From Takifugu bimaculatus (Eukaryota > Chordata > Actinopteri > Tetraodontiformes > Tetraodontidae): a DNA stretch of 64,000 nucleotides. The position numbers were made by a program, and so were the translations under genes. Location of the stretch: assembly GCA_004026145.2 (NCBI GenBank), contig CP034977.1, forward strand, positions 6,524,239 through 6,588,238. The letters run 5' to 3'. Position 1 is the stretch's first letter. Each line of letters starts with the position of its first letter. Positions 1 through 14,059 of the stretch are shown here, one piece after another. The notes below the pieces were generated by a model, which worked only from the letters and a program-made list of their open reading frames with translations, had not been told where the DNA came from and ran no database searches.

Positions 1-379
1 GCGCGTCTCCGTGGTGAATCAGGCAGTGGCGCACAAGCTGAACTTTCGTCACCATGGAGCAGAGATGATGGGGATGCCGCGGCCCGATGTTGGAAAACAC
101 ACGCTTGCGCACGCGGACAGACGGACACCCTCCCTTCCCTAAAAAGCACCAAAGCAACAGCACGCCCCCCCCCAACGCACGACAGCCAGGCCAGCACCAC
201 AGGGGAGGATGATGCAGTTACTGACACGTCGTAGAACGCGCACCAGGTTCTGAAATCCGAACTCAGCATCGCATCCACGCAGGCGACACACCGACCCACG
301 ACTGGCACGGAACGCGCACAACTGCCAACATAATCAAGACTATATCACAGCAGACTAATTCCCGCAAACTGCGCACATA

Positions 380-380
380 A

Positions 381-463
<83 letters not shown>
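380..463. repeat. (GATA)n microsatellite
   Basis: About 21 nearly perfect copies of the tetramer TAGA, seen directly. Confidence 0.97.
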
Positions 464-687
464 TCAAAAGACATTATTTTACCTGTGAATAGAATAAAAA
501 CGAGTCTCCGCGCTGCCAGGAAAATGCCGCACGTCGTTGTTTTATTTCAGTGCCAAAACAGAGGTTCCTTCAGCATTACTGTCCAGACGAATGCCCTCTC
601 CTCCCCGGTTCGGCCCTGGGAAGTCTTGAAAAGACGCAATGTTTTGACGCGCAATGGTGCCCGACAGAGTTTAGGACACCCGCACTC

Positions 688-723
<36 letters not shown>

Positions 724-872
724 ACACACACACACACACAGAGTGAGAGAGAGAGAGAGGCACAGAGAGAGAGAGAGAGAGAGAGAGAGGCACAGAGAGA
801 GGGAGAGAGAGAGAGAGAGGCACAGAGAGAGGGAGAGAGAGAGGCACTGAGAGAGAGAGAGAGACAGAGACA
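688..872. repeat. Impure (GA)n tract with interspersed GGCA
   Basis: Purine-rich GA dinucleotide array with a short CA segment near 722 and several GGCACAGAGAGAG higher-order units. It yields artificial open frames on both strands, which are not genes. Confidence 0.95.
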
Positions 873-1599
873 GGAAGAGAGCGTTCTCTTCTACTTACTT
901 CCGGGTTCGCTTATAAAACGCGGCCAAGCTTTTAATAACAAAAGCACGTGACACTCACAATAAACAGAAATTACATTTCGTCTTAATTTACATCTGTTAC
1001 CATCTAATATAATAATCTATATAATCTATAATCTGACAATGCCCGCTAGTCTGCAGACTAGTAGACATAACTAAATAACTCCCTTTTTAGATTAGATTAG
1101 ATTAGATTCAACTTTCTTGTCATTACACATGTCACAAGTACAAGGCAACGAAATGCAGTTAGCATCTAACCAGAAGTGCTTAAGTAAAAAAAAAAAAAAA
1201 TCCAGAAAATCACATTGTCTGATTTTTAAAGAATTTATTTGCAAATTATGGTGGAAAATAAGTATTTGGTCAATAACAAAAGTTCATCTGCAATACTTTG
1301 TTATATACCCTTTGTTGGCAATGACAGAGGTCAAACGTTTTCTGTAAGTCTTCACAAGGCTTTCACACACTGTTGCTGGTATTTTGGCCCATTCCTCCAT
1401 GCAGATCTCCTCTAGAGCAGTGATGTTTTGGAATGCCCTTGCTGATGGTAAAGTGGGAGGGGTCAGAGTTCAGCAGGGAGACAGCACTGGACTCACACAA
1501 TAACATTACAGTTCTCTAAGTGCACACTGAATATTATATATTTTTATATGCATGTTCTTCAGGTAATCTCCTTTCTGTACTATGTGCTGGTAATACAAA

Positions 1600-1820
1600 A
1601 AGACCCATCCATTTACCTTGGATTATTATTATACATTTTTTAATACATTTTCTATTGTTATTTTTTTTGTATTATATATTTATTGTTATTACTTATTGTT
1701 CTTTTTCTATCCTTGCATTTCTGAATGTCTTTTCCTCTGTGTGTCTTTGCTGCTGTTGCCCTGTAAATTTCCCCATTGTGGGACAAATAAAGGAATCTGA
1801 ATCTGAATCTGAATTGTCTG
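1600..1820 (+). mobile_element. Retroelement-like 3' tail ending in (AATCTG)n
   Basis: An AT-rich stretch ends with CCCCATTGTGGGACAAATAA, followed by AGG and tandem AATCTG units. Fish non-LTR retroelements often finish with this kind of sequence plus a short tandem tail. No coding part is attached. The family assignment is inference. Confidence 0.5.
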
Positions 1821-2029
1821 TACAGACACCCAGGGCCGGATCACCAAACAAGCGCCAGTGACAAGGAAGAACCCCTGAGCAGGATCGGGCTCATATGGGG
1901 GATCCTCCTGTTGACAGTGTTATATTGAATGAAATCAAAGAATCAATGTTCTTCACTCATTTGTAAGAGAAATGTCAGTCTGGAGATCCTTCATTGCAGA
2001 TTCAGGACTTCTTATAACCAGCGCAGATG

Positions 2030-2460
2030 TGCGCAGATCCCTAAAAAAAAGGTGAACCGGACCTGATTGCATCCATTGCCATGGTCTTAAGGGGTGGCAG
2101 ATATGTTCACCAACAGCTTTAACACACCGCTGCTCCACTCTGTAGTCCCCACACCCCACCAGCACCCTGGTCTCTCGGGAGTCCGAGAGCGACTGCCTGA
2201 ATAACTTAAACCAGCTCACCTCCCTCATCATTAAGTGCTTTGAAGCAGTTAGTTAGAACATCCATCACATCCCAGACTCTCCAGAACAACTTCACTTTGA
2301 AAGCCAAGCTCCATCGTAGGGGGAAGGTCAGAACTCTGATATCCTGGTACCAGAACAACAGCGTCCATTACAACATCAGTAAAGCCGAGGAGCTCATACT
2401 GGATTACAGGAGGGTGGCGAAGGACATGAACTTTTACATACAGCTTTATAGGTTCCAATT
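2030..2460 (+). pseudogene. Decayed non-LTR retrotransposon fragment
   Basis: On the + strand, around 2330-2430, the translation contains a tryptophan followed by asparagines and then SKAEELILDYRR. This resembles the conserved reverse-transcriptase segment of fish L2/CR1-type LINEs, where W..NN..LN is followed by KTKE(M/L)IVDFRR. Stops and frame changes lie on both sides, so it is a dead fragment. The clade was not determined. Confidence 0.5.
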
Positions 2461-4619
2461 TTGATCAATAGCAAAGTCAGAAAATACCAGCACATCAGAA
2501 TCAACGCAAATAGAATCATGGAATCAAAGCAAATATAACAATTTAATATATTTTCTTATCCAGTTCTTTTCATACCCAACTGGACTGGTCTCAAATTAGA
2601 ATACTTTGCACCATTCTGTTTTGCTTTTGTTTAAGTCAAGGTTGATGCTTAAGACGATGCGTTGTCTAAATCTACAAAATCTGTGTAGTTCCCCCCGGTC
2701 GGTAACAATCACATCCGTCAGTGGTTATAATTAATATTTTAAAATTACGGGCATTTATTTGATAAATGACAACTGTAACAGCGAATGAGAAGCCAGATTC
2801 GCCATAGCAACACTGACGCCATTGGCTGGGGACGATGCAGGTAGGTTATTAAAATTCCCCCAAATGTCATTTTTTAAAATCACATTCCTGCACTTGGAAG
2901 TAAACGTATTTAGGATAAAAGCATCGCCGTCGTAGATCGTTTCTATGATTGTGTTAAAGCAACATTTCTTCACTTTGCTTTGCAACGTTCTGCGGGTCCT
3001 CAGCGCCCCCTACTGGCGCAGTTCGTGGTTACCGAATGCAGGTCTTGACATGAAGTGTACTGTAATTATTCAAAAGATCAATTAAATAGATCCGTTGTTT
3101 TGTTGTTATTTATTGCCGCTTACAAAGTCTTTTTTTAGTTTATAAGAATTTCAATGCGTTTTATTTTTTCGTTCAAAGCAGCAGCGTTATAAATCTGGTT
3201 CGGTGAAAATCACAACACATATTGTTAACACATCCAAATATTCAGTTACACATTTATTAGAATTAACATACTAATGAAAGACTGACTAAATATGAAGTGT
3301 CATGACCATAATATGATGGTCACAAAATGCGCATAATTATATTTGAATTGACACAAGGAAAATGGACAACTGAGCACTGATATTTTAACACTCGATCCAC
3401 ACATTAGCTAAGTAGTTTATCAATACACGAGGGAAAATGCTATAATTTATGTAGTATTTTGTGAGAAATGTTTTCTTTAGTGATTAAGAAATCTCATGTA
3501 GTTCTTTTTAAACGTTTGAAAAAAATAAGCATTACCTTTTAACACAGCAGGCTTACTTTACAGAAGTTATAAAGCAGTCTTTTTGAAAAACAGCCTCTGA
3601 AAAAATGAAAAAGTCTAAGAAAGAAATATGTGAAATGACGTTGGAGTGTTCTTGCATACATACTAGAGCTTATATTTGCAACATTGCTGCCATGTGCCTG
3701 TAAAGATTTAATAAAAACAAAAACATACGATTATTTTGTCACAGTCATGAAGCCTCCAGCACCCTCTAGCGGCCAATCACCGGGACTACCACCCGGAACT
3801 GGCTGGTCGCTCAAGAGCGTCATGTTAGGGTCACAATTTAATAACAAATTAAGGCAATTTTGTTGAAAAAATACCCTTATGTATGTTATATACCATGTAT
3901 TTAACCCACTAATTCTTTATGATGGTGACCAGGATAGGACGGCAGCTTACGGTAAAACTCAACGACTAGATGTATATTCTTTTATTTTTATTATTGAGAG
4001 TTAAGGTTATTTTACTATAGAGGAATGGAAAATCTCTGTTTTGTGCAGTCATTTAGACTAGGAAACCTGTACTACAATATCATTATTAATTATGAATCAA
4101 TTCTCTGCGCAAAAGTCTGGGAAGCACCTTGTTTTGCGAACTGAATAATTTGTGGCTCCAAAATATTATCCTCCTTCGGAAAGCAACTCCAATCGTCTTG
4201 TTAAGTATTGAGAGTTTTCCGGAAGTCTGTAGATAAATAGATCTTTCAAATAAGTCCAAAGTCCAGCAGGGTGTAGCAGAGTTAGGGCTATTAAATCTGT
4301 GCGGGAGATCCCGTCAGCGTTAAATCCTACCTCGTATATTTGATCTATAAATGGATTGGGGAGTGTTTTCGGATGCAGCCATGCATCATTTAATAATAGA
4401 GATCACCACTCCGCTACTTTTCACGACGCACTGACAAATTCCTTATCCATCCATCCGCATAAATAGCTATTAGGTTTTCATTTATCCATCAAATGATTCA
4501 TTTATATTCACCACAAACTACATAAAAGCCGTAATCATGATACCACGTATTCAATAGTTAAAGAGTAAATCTGACGACATCAAGAACTAGACCAGCCCAG
4601 GTTGTTTGGACTTGCTTTG

Positions 4620-5005
4620 TCTGACTTTTACCCGGCGTAAGTGAACGCATCGTGGCTCTCGCTGCAGTGATTGGTCGGATCCACCTGCCGTCCCCGCCCC
4701 GGATTCGGAAGAAGCCTCCTTGTGAGCCAATCAGACGCGGAGAATGCAGCTCGCGACCAATAGCGTGCCGGTAGCGCCGCTGTTTTGGGCGTGGGCTTTT
4801 CTGTGCGGTCGGGCTCTCTGTGCGGGCTAACAATAGCCCGAGATCGGCAAGTTTACTTCTTTATAAATCACCCAGCGGGCGGCAGCCGGGGCTCAGCAGA
4901 GCGGCGCTGGTTCGAGAGGCAGAAGTGTTGATCGGATAGATGAGACAGCGTGTCGCGGCGTCGGAAATCATTCAGCAGCATCCTGGGATTTACCAGACAG
5001 GTTTG
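4620..5005 (+). promoter_or_regulatory. pak1 promoter and 5' untranslated exon
   Basis: CpG-rich block with a GC box (4691-4703), an inverted CCAAT box near 4669, direct CCAAT boxes at 4727-4731 and 4757-4761, and a TATA-like ATAAAT near 4862. A non-coding exon probably begins around 4890 and ends at 5005 before a strong GTGAGT donor. The next exon starts at 11063 after TTTTCACAG and carries the pak1 start codon. TSS and exon extent are inferred. Confidence 0.6.
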
Positions 5006-6959
5006 GTGAGTGGACGCTTTAATATAAACCTCCACACTTTCGTCATCTTCCCATCCAGACACGGTGCGCTGTGGAACGGGGCTTTGCTCGTGGTTACTGT
5101 TAATGGAGTCAGACTGTTTCCTCCCTTTCTTCATCTCCATCAGTCCTTTAACGCCCCCAAAGGCCCGTCACGCCGCAGGTTCTTACTACTCAGGGCTGGA
5201 TGGATGGTGTGTTTCTTTTATGAGACACAGGTTTCCTCCCAGTAGAAGCAGCTATTTCTGATATGGTCAGAAATGCCTGGTAGTGAGTGAATGAATGAGT
5301 GAATGAATGAATGCAATAAGTTCTGCGTGCTTACAGAACAGTGTTGGGTTTTCTCTCTCACCTCTCCCTGAATCAGCATCAAAACTTACCTGTGAAGGTA
5401 GTCACACCTGCACATAAGCTCCCCTTTTTACGCCGATGAAGGAGCAGAAAATGGAGCTGTTCAAATTCCTCGTAATTTACCTGACTGCTGCATAAATGGG
5501 AATCTTGAGCCCCACTTGACCTTTGTCGTTCCCATCGCACACGACCAACATGCGATTGAGATAAAATTCTTGTTTATGTTTTGTACTAAGACCAAAACCT
5601 AAACTATTCGTGATAAGAACACTTTACTTCCGCCACAGTTACGTAATCCAAACCTCAGAATTACTCTGGCGTGCCAGGCTGCTCGGGCGCTTTGTACTTC
5701 ATATTTCTTTGGTTCTGCAGCAGCTTGGTGCTCTGCTGCACGTCCAGCTCGTTGCTATGGTTTAACAGTGGGGACTTGAAAAGATCCCCCCCCCCCCCAC
5801 ACTCCAAAAATCTCTGCCGGGTGACACATTTCTGCCTTTGCACCGTAGATACCAACACACTGCCGGGCCCTGTGGTCTCCACATAGTAACTTTATGTTCA
5901 TTTCACTCCTGTAAAGTTGGACATGTTAAAAAATGTCCCTTGGATTTGGTTTTAAAAAGACACAATTCAGCTTGTCTGAAGATTGTATTACTTGAAGGTA
6001 GCAACGGTCCGAAGAGATGATGGAAGCACAGAGGAGCCTGTGGACAGTATCTGGTCAGGCTCATTTATGGGAGTCGACTGCATTGTCAATAAAGAATCCA
6101 GATGCAATTACGGAAGTTCTTGTTTCCATCCGGTGTCCCAGCATAATCAAGTAGCGTTCAGGCGCCAGTTGGTTTTGTTCTACTGAACAACAGGTGACAA
6201 ACTTCTTGTCTCATATTTTGTGGTCTCTGCCAGAGGTGGTGGGTTAAACCTGCGGACTGGGTTAATTGGTTTAAGTTTGAGAACTGAGGTGCTGTGGTTG
6301 CCAGGGGAACCCAAGAGCAGGACTGGATCGGGGCCTGTGATATACAGTGGACTGTTTTTGTTCTTGTTCATAGCGAACTACAATCATTAGTCCCAGGCGC
6401 CACATTTAAACGCAGAGCTTTGTTTGTACATTCTTTCCTCTGCTGTGTTGCTAACCCCTGTCGTTCTGTACCCAGATTATCTTTAGCTGCAGACGTTGAT
6501 CATTGCTGTCTTGAAACAAGTTGCCTGTAGAGGCATTTCTCTACACTTTACATGGGTAAATAACTCCCAGTTTGAAGAGAACATTAAGAACACCACCACC
6601 ACCGTGCTAACGTCCTAAATATGCCTAGTCGGGCATGACGGCCTGACCTTTACACGATCCCCCTCCACAATAATGGTTGACATAAGAGACAAGCAGTCAG
6701 CATTTATTAGCTCTCATAGAAGAACCCTAAATAAATTAGCTGGATAGGCTTGCGATGCTGGTAGCCCTATAAAACTACTGACTGTTGAAGGACCTGCTGC
6801 TTTAAAGTCTGTGCAAGAATTTAAAAAAGAATCATGTGCATCAGTGGGCAGCTTGTCAGGTTTCATCAGATAGCAGCATACTCGGCAGAAATAATTAGGC
6901 TTACAGCTATGAAACACGGTCATTGTTCTATTTTCTTTGTGAGGCACATTACACATACT

Positions 6960-6994
<35 letters not shown>

Positions 6995-9900
6995 GGATTT
7001 TCACGCTCTGGTCTTTGATGCTTCAGACTTTAATTGAAAAGACAAAGCTAATTTGGAGCTCAACCTACACAATCTGTTCCAGTAATGATGCTGCTGTGAA
7101 ATATAACAGTGAATTGAACATATAGAGCACTGGATTTGCCTGTTTCTGTTTCTGCACGTTTCTGTCAATAAGTTCCTATAAACGGATTATGTGGATAATT
7201 CGTATATTGTGGCTTCTTTCGCGCATCAGAATGCGTTTGACACTGTTGACCCCTTCTGAGCGAACTCCCTGCACCAAGAAATGATGAAATTTATAATAAA
7301 TGAGATAATAAAATCCATTTTTTTTCACTCTAACTTTGGCGGCGCGTGTTAGCCTGAACTGGTGCATAGCATGTGTGTGTCAGACATCTGCAGCTTAACG
7401 GGAGGATTGGTGATTGGAATGGATTATTATTAAAGCTGCACAGGTGAAAGAACAGTATTCGCAGGTAATTAAGTCGAATTAACCCATGTTAACGTGTGTT
7501 TAGCAACACCTTAATCAGATGTAATCCAGGGCTGCGCTTTTCATCGCCATCCGACCGCCGAAAGGTGTTTTTTCATTACGGTGTTAATGTGTGGACAGCT
7601 GCCAGGCCGACTCTCACCTCCTGCCCTCCTTCTGTCTCTTCTGTCGCCGTCTTTCCCTGACAAATCTTCATCTGTTGCCTCTCTGAGCTCCCGATGACAC
7701 CATCTTGCTGTTTACACACTCACTAGTGACAGCACCCGGTTTGTTTGTGGTGGCACGTAGACTCCATTTGCTCAAAAAGGCATGAAAAAACTGGGGGGGG
7801 GGGTGTTTCCTCGTGTGAAGCAGCGAGCTCCAAGAACAGCGGCCGCTTTTGCCTTATTCACCTGTGTTGTGACGGACATCTTTCACATCGATCTGTACGG
7901 AAAGCACTTGTGTAGAGGCGGAGGAGTGAAGCTGCCTCTTCCTGGGACAGGGCGGGAACGGTCCAATCAATGGAGGAATGTGACTGCACCATGTCGAACC
8001 CACTGGAGGTAGACGGCAGAAACCTCAGACAGGTAACGGCTCCTTTTGTGCCGTCATCTGACTCTTGGCTGGCTTGAAAGAGAGACAAAGGAAGAAGGTG
8101 TATTATAATGTGGTGCTCGGTCCACAGGAACCTCCAAAAGAGTCTGTGGAAGATGATATTAGTAAGTCATTGATGCTGGAACATGAGACTAGTCTGTGCA
8201 TAATGGGAGGCCAGGATTCATGGTCTCTCATTGTAAGGGATACAACCCCATAGCTTTAATGGAGACTCCTAACTTAGGATGTGGTTCTCTTCATAACATT
8301 GGTGTTACTGCAGCCTGGACAAGCCAAAGATTCGTAGATTTAATAACATACAATTCCAAGACTATCAAGACTAGACGATTTGGCTTAAGGGGGAATTTGT
8401 AGCAAAGCAGAATTATTTTGAGTGCGTCAGTTGAAGAGGCTGCTTTTCTGCCATGATGGCTCCCAGGATGCTGTGTAGCTTTTATTATTTATGGTGTTTC
8501 CATAGTAATGAGGCAGGGGAGGTGCATACTCAGACAGCTGGTAGATTGGCCCAGCCCCTGTGTGTGTGTATGTGTGTGCGTGTGTGTGAGAAAGTATGAA
8601 GGGCTGTGGGAGGGATGGGGGGGTTCACTGTCCTCATGAGAACGGGGGCTCGGGTCGTTTGCCATGCATTTTTCCTGCACTGCATCATTTCACGCGTGTC
8701 ACCAATCTGACCAGCAAATCCCGCTGTGTCAGCAAATCCTGCGGCTGATTCACCGAGTGATTTCAGTTAAAACCAACTTTAAGTCACGCATGGAAACGTG
8801 CACGTCAGACACATTTCCGGGATCCTTGCCGGGAGTTTGTAGTATAACTCCTTCCTTAGTAATCATCATTCCCACCCAGTCCCACCCAATTGTGAGGCGC
8901 ACCGACCATTGGGATAGTCCGGAGTCTCTAATCGGCCTCAAGTTCAAATCTGTGTTCTTTGGGAAGACATTGGAGTTGGAGGAGGAACCAAAAACATTAC
9001 AAAAACCCTCAGCCACATAGCTAACTCACAACCGCCTCATTAGGCAAGAGTACTGTGGCTTTTCCACTCGCACCTCGACACCAGACAGCTTTTTCCACTG
9101 GAGGTACGAGGTATTGAGAGGTGCTATATGGATTGGATAGGTAAAAAGTACCTAATCTGGTCAGGTTCCAAGCCAATTGACCAGGGGAGTGATGTTTCCG
9201 AGCCACCAGCCCAACAGCCTTGCTATGGGGGCCCCACCCACGTCCAGGGGGTCCTCAATCGTACTGGAAAATCACCGAGAACCAACCGTTCCGTGCAGGG
9301 TCCAGCCACGCGCTGGCGTGCCGACAGTGCGGAAAAAGGCCTCATTACTGCCGCGGCACGGCGGAATTGTTTGGTTTACTCTAATCATTTCTGCTTAATC
9401 TTAATTGGTTTGTTCCTACAGAGTTTTCCAGTTTATGTGTGATTGTTGTGGCCACAATTCCCGATTTGTACAATTCTCAGATTTAATGCTTTCAAAATTA
9501 GCGACGTCGGTGTCAAAGAGATGCTGAAAGCTGTTTGTGATGTGTCCGCACGTGCACGTGCATTCTGGTCCCACGAATGCAGAGGCTGACGCGGCATTTT
9601 CTTCGAAACGTCTCATGGCGGCACACGCGTTTTTATCTATATAGTACTTTTCCCAAAGGTCAGATTTTTGAACCCTGCCCTCCAGACGCTGGTGCGAAAC
9701 CTTTCAATTGTGGTTTTTCTCAGCTACGATTAGATAAACCGCGTTGTTGCTGCTGATTCCTCACATGCTCAAGCGAAATCATAGAGTGGAAAACATACAT
9801 TTATGCCCTCCAGGTTCACCGCGTGGCTTTTAAGAAGCTTGTGCTGTGGCTGCTTTGTGTGATGAGGAGAAAAGTATTCTCCTGTGAAGCAGCGTCATGG

Positions 9901-11062
9901 TGAACGGGATTGAGTTTCGTCCCTCATCCGGGTGGGAAAATCCCCAGAAGGCTTTGACATTCCCTTTACTCATCCATTTGCGACTATTTACTGTGTTTGC
10001 TAGTTCAGCAGACAACAAGGGAGGTATTACTTCCTTGCGTGGGTGCATGTATTTGCTTTATTTTCCACTTCCTCATGTGACTCTACTCGTGGCGTCACGG
10101 TGTGACATCACAGCTTTGGGTTGGCAGACATGTAAAAAAAAAAAGTCTGTGTCACTGCGGCTCACTTCACTGTCGCTTGGGTGCAGATTTTCAAACATCC
10201 ACCATAGAGCTGCTTAGCAACTTAGCAGCTCATAGCAGGGTTTTTTTCTTTTCAGGTTTCCCTGCTTCAGTCAACAGTGAATATTCTTCAAACTGGGGAA
10301 ACACCTGGAACCAGGTAATGCGGTTGTCATCCTTTCATTTTCAGGACTGTTCAGGATCATTTCTTGTAAATCTAACCAGGAAATGAAAGGATGATGGTTG
10401 TGGTTTGATGAGACTTTGGTCTCCGTTGGTTTTTAATTCATTGTTAAACCCAAGTCAAAGTCTTTGAAGTGGTGGAAGAGAGAATTAGTCAATACTAGAA
10501 TAATAAGGTGTAGTATAAGGCATTCCCAACTCGGGTACGGGACAGTGCCGCCCCAGTCTCAACAGGGTTCAGTCAGATTAAGATGTTTGGGGCTGAAGGA
10601 CCTGAAGGACGTTTGCTCAGGTTGTCTTTCTGTAGCTTCAGACTCTGCTTTCTAAATGCTTTGACTGTTTAAAAGCACCTAACTGAGAAATGTACTGGGA
10701 AGCCTGAACTGGTCTCTCCGTGTTCACTGGACTGGTTTTTGATGACCGGTGCCAAAATGAACTAGTTTGTGCTGGACTTCCTTCCAACAACCGACGGTGT
10801 AACATTTACAACCATCGGTTGGAAAAAATTTGTTTTTTTTCCCTTAACTATTTGGAAAAACAAGCCTGAGCTCTTCCAAAGGTTCAGGATGTCGGAACTC
10901 GGAACTCTCAATCCTTCGATTTGGGGCCTGCATGGCATCGTGTATCTGCAGCTAAATGTTGTAATTGAGAGAAAATCAGGGAGAAAGTAATCAGAGGAGT
11001 GAAGAGTGTCCAAGATAAAGTTAAAATCGTCACGTGTCCACGTGTTTTTACTGTTTTCACAG
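5006..11062 (+). other. pak1 intron 1
   Basis: Six-kilobase first intron inferred between the 5' untranslated exon and the start-codon exon. It holds a poly-C run (5791-5800), a TG repeat (6959-6994), a poly-G run (7793-7802), a TG-rich stretch near 8567-8590 and a transposon-like patch near 9060-9340. No protein-coding exon was recognised. Confidence 0.55.
9060..9340. mobile_element. Possible decayed non-autonomous DNA transposon
   Basis: The patch has the composition of fish MITE-like elements: TTTTCCACTGGAGGTACGAGG near one side, an internal AAAAAGTACC/GGTTCC segment and GTGCGGAAAAAGG near the other side, so the ends (TTTTCCAC and GGAAAAAG) are roughly inverted. No target-site duplication was identified. 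Confidence 0.3.
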
Positions 11063-11091
11063 GCGAGGTGTAACTGCAAGCATAACTGAAA

Positions 11092-14003
11092 ATGTCGGAT
11101 AATGGGGAGGTCGAGGACAAGCCCCCAGCCCCGCCCATGCGGAACACCAGCACCATGATTGGCTCCTCCATCAAGGACCCCACCCCCCTCAACCACAGCT
11201 CTAAGCCCCTCCCACCCAACCCAGAGGACAAGAAGAAAAAAGACCGGTCCATCCGCTTCATCCTGACAGGAGGAGGCGATAAAAGTGAGTGGCACAAACA
11301 TCCCACCCAGTGTCCCCAAATATTATCACCCAGGATCTCTTAAAATCTTCGGAAACATTTTGTATATTTGTAACAAATTCTTCCAATGCCAGGTCACAGA
11401 AAAAGGAAAAAGAAATGTAAAGTCTGTTCCCGTCTTTGCTAGGCTACGCTTGCCATGTTAGTCCATTATGGAAAGCTGTTGATCTTGGCTGGTCATCATA
11501 GTGGGCAGAAGATCTCCTCACCAGTATGTCTCATCTCCTTTGTTTGTGTTTTTTTTCCCAGCTTACAAGAAGAAGGAACGTCCAGAAATTTCCCTGCCGT
11601 CTGATTTCGAACACACCATCCATGTTGGCTTTGACGCTGTCACGGGAGAGTTTACTGTAAGTGTGTTGTGAGATTATCAAAGACACTTATAGCACCACAA
11701 AGCCATGTTCTCATGGAAAAGGGACCTTCTTGTTGAACGATTCACCTGATCAAGCTTCAGCGGGAACGCGGACACAGGTGACTTGAGGGACTCGAGCCAC
11801 TGTGAAAGAGCTGTCTGTTCATCACAGAGCTGAACCTGGGTAGATGTAAAGGGGAATGTGTGATGGAGTGACCCAGAAAGGAGAAAGAGAGAGTGGGAGA
11901 GAGCTGCGAAATAACTAGATGTGACCTGAATATTCATTCAAAGTACAAATATTGTATGACAAGCCAGCTTTGTTCGGAGTCTGCGTGAATGCCTCCCACT
12001 TCCTAAAGCCAAGGCCTTGGACGGCCGTTGAGGGGTTTTTTTTGCTCTTAGGACAGGTAGTACGGCTAACCGCCACGAACTGCCCAGGCACAACCACCTA
12101 CGTTTTAGACGCCTCCCTCTGTTGGTGATATGGTGTACAAGGCATGAGTGACTTTCTTGGCAATCATTAAACATCTGGTTACAAACCCCCTCTGAAGTCT
12201 CTGAGGACTTCCTGGAGATGGTGTGTGTTCTTGTACTTTCTACAGAGAGGTTGAACTGGGGTTATGTTGGGGTTAGGGTAAGGGGCTGGGTAATGCATTA
12301 TACCTATGAAAGTCCTCACAAAGAGACAAGAACGAGGATGTGTGTGTGTGTGTGTGCAGGGGATGCCGGAGCAGTGGGCCCGACTCCTTCAGACATCCAA
12401 CATCACCAAACTGGAGCAGAAGAAGAATCCTCAGGCTGTCCTTGATGTTTTAAAGTTTTATGACTCGAAAGAAACGGCCAACAGTCAGAAGTATATGAGC
12501 TTCACAGGTACACACACACACACACATGCGCACAGATTTGAAAGTCCGTTGGGTTTTTTTGTTCATTTGCTTGCTAATAATTGTAAAAAATCCATCTGAA
12601 TTTCTTTTTTCTTGACTTTTCCCTCTGATTTTCTGTGCAGATAAAAACACAGACCCCTACTGCTCTTCCTGCCACGATGGTAAGTCCTCGTCGGCTCCTC
12701 TCAATCCACTTCCACATGCATTATTCATCTTCTGCAGGCGGGTTTGAGCAAACGGTGGATCGTGGGTGAAGCCAATGCATTAATTGAATGTTTTGCTTGA
12801 TCTGTCAGACCTTTTGTGGCATCAGCTCTGCCACTTAAAAGCCTTTGGAATTCTTTATATCTCCTGCAGAGATCTACTCACTCGCTGCTGCGCCTGCTTG
12901 AGCTTCTCCCGTATTCACGCACTGATTCTCGTCCTGCAGATTTATCCACAGTCATGATTAATCTGATTTAAAATAGTAACGCGGTTAGCCCATCTGCAGC
13001 GGAGAAGGATTCTTTCGGGCAGTTTGTCCAAGTCGATTTACCATCACAGTTGATCCGGTTGTAACAGGCTACAAACGATACAGATGGAAGACGGTAAACA
13101 GCGTGTTGGCCCTCTCGATGGACGAATAACCCCACAATGGAACAGTCGGCCGACATTATATACTATGCACGCTCTGCTGGAAAGAGTTTTCTTTTCAGCG
13201 AAGCGTTTCCAGCTTAAAATACCACATTAAGGGGATGCTAGTCGGCATTCTGCTAGCGCTTCAGCTAACCCGCCGCCCAGCTTGAGATAAACGACCCTCC
13301 CTTCTTTCCTGAGTCTGTTTGCTCAGTGCAAAAATGGTAAATGATTAATATAGATTAAAAATCATTCAGCGCCGAATCGCGATTAATCGAAATTAATCCA
13401 CAGAAACCTTGTGATTAATCCGATTAGTCATTGGAATCGTTTGACAACACTAATAATGAGACATTGTTTATTTCAAGTCAATAGATTTGATTTTGTTGTC
13501 GTCAATTCTGCCTGCGAGTTAGCTCAAATGAACTGATATTTTCTTATGTCAGAGGTGGAGATGTGATAAAGCAAGCTGAAACACAAGGTTCTTTTAGTTA
13601 AGTGAATCATAACAAAGAAAAATAATCACTCCCTCACTGCAGCATAGTCAGCACCTTTGGTCTCTTCACCTGCTGCCTTGCTCAGATGTGAGTCAGGCTG
13701 TCAGAGAGGCAGAAAACGGGAGGGCAGACACGGCCTCAGGCATGAAGGGTGATAATGAGAGGGCGGCGAGAGAAAGGGGGGGTGAAACGACGGCTGAGAA
13801 CGTGACCGCGCGGATGGGTCCTCGAGACACTTGGCGCCTGTACGGATGACAATGCGTTTGACCTTTCACCCCGTTTCACACAGCGCTCCAAGGCCGTGTC
13901 TGAGATGCCTGCCATAGCAACCGTGTCTGAGGACGATGATGAAGATGAGGCAGAGCCCCCTCCGGTGATCGCCCCCCGTCCAGAACACACAAAATCAGTA
14001 AGG

Positions 14004-14059
<56 letters not shown>

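Larger units (their letters stand above)
1..930. other. GC/CpG-rich intergenic flank with microsatellites
   Basis: The first ~340 bases are CpG-rich and could be the edge of a promoter or exon of a gene outside the window. I could not recognise any protein in either orientation. The rest holds a GATA tract and a long impure GA tract, listed separately. Confidence 0.4.
931..4600. other. AT-rich intergenic DNA with decayed retroelements
   Basis: No gene was recognised. It holds short GATTA repeats (1087-1108), a poly-A run (1183-1200), a retroelement-like 3' tail near 1600-1820 and a reverse-transcriptase-like fragment near 2030-2460. Two CTCF-like motifs lie near 3003-3020 and 3757-3775. Confidence 0.6.

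Noticed and set aside
550..951. 133-codon + strand frame through the GA repeat
   Set aside because: Low-complexity RE/QRE translation caused by the (GA)n tract; no conserved features.
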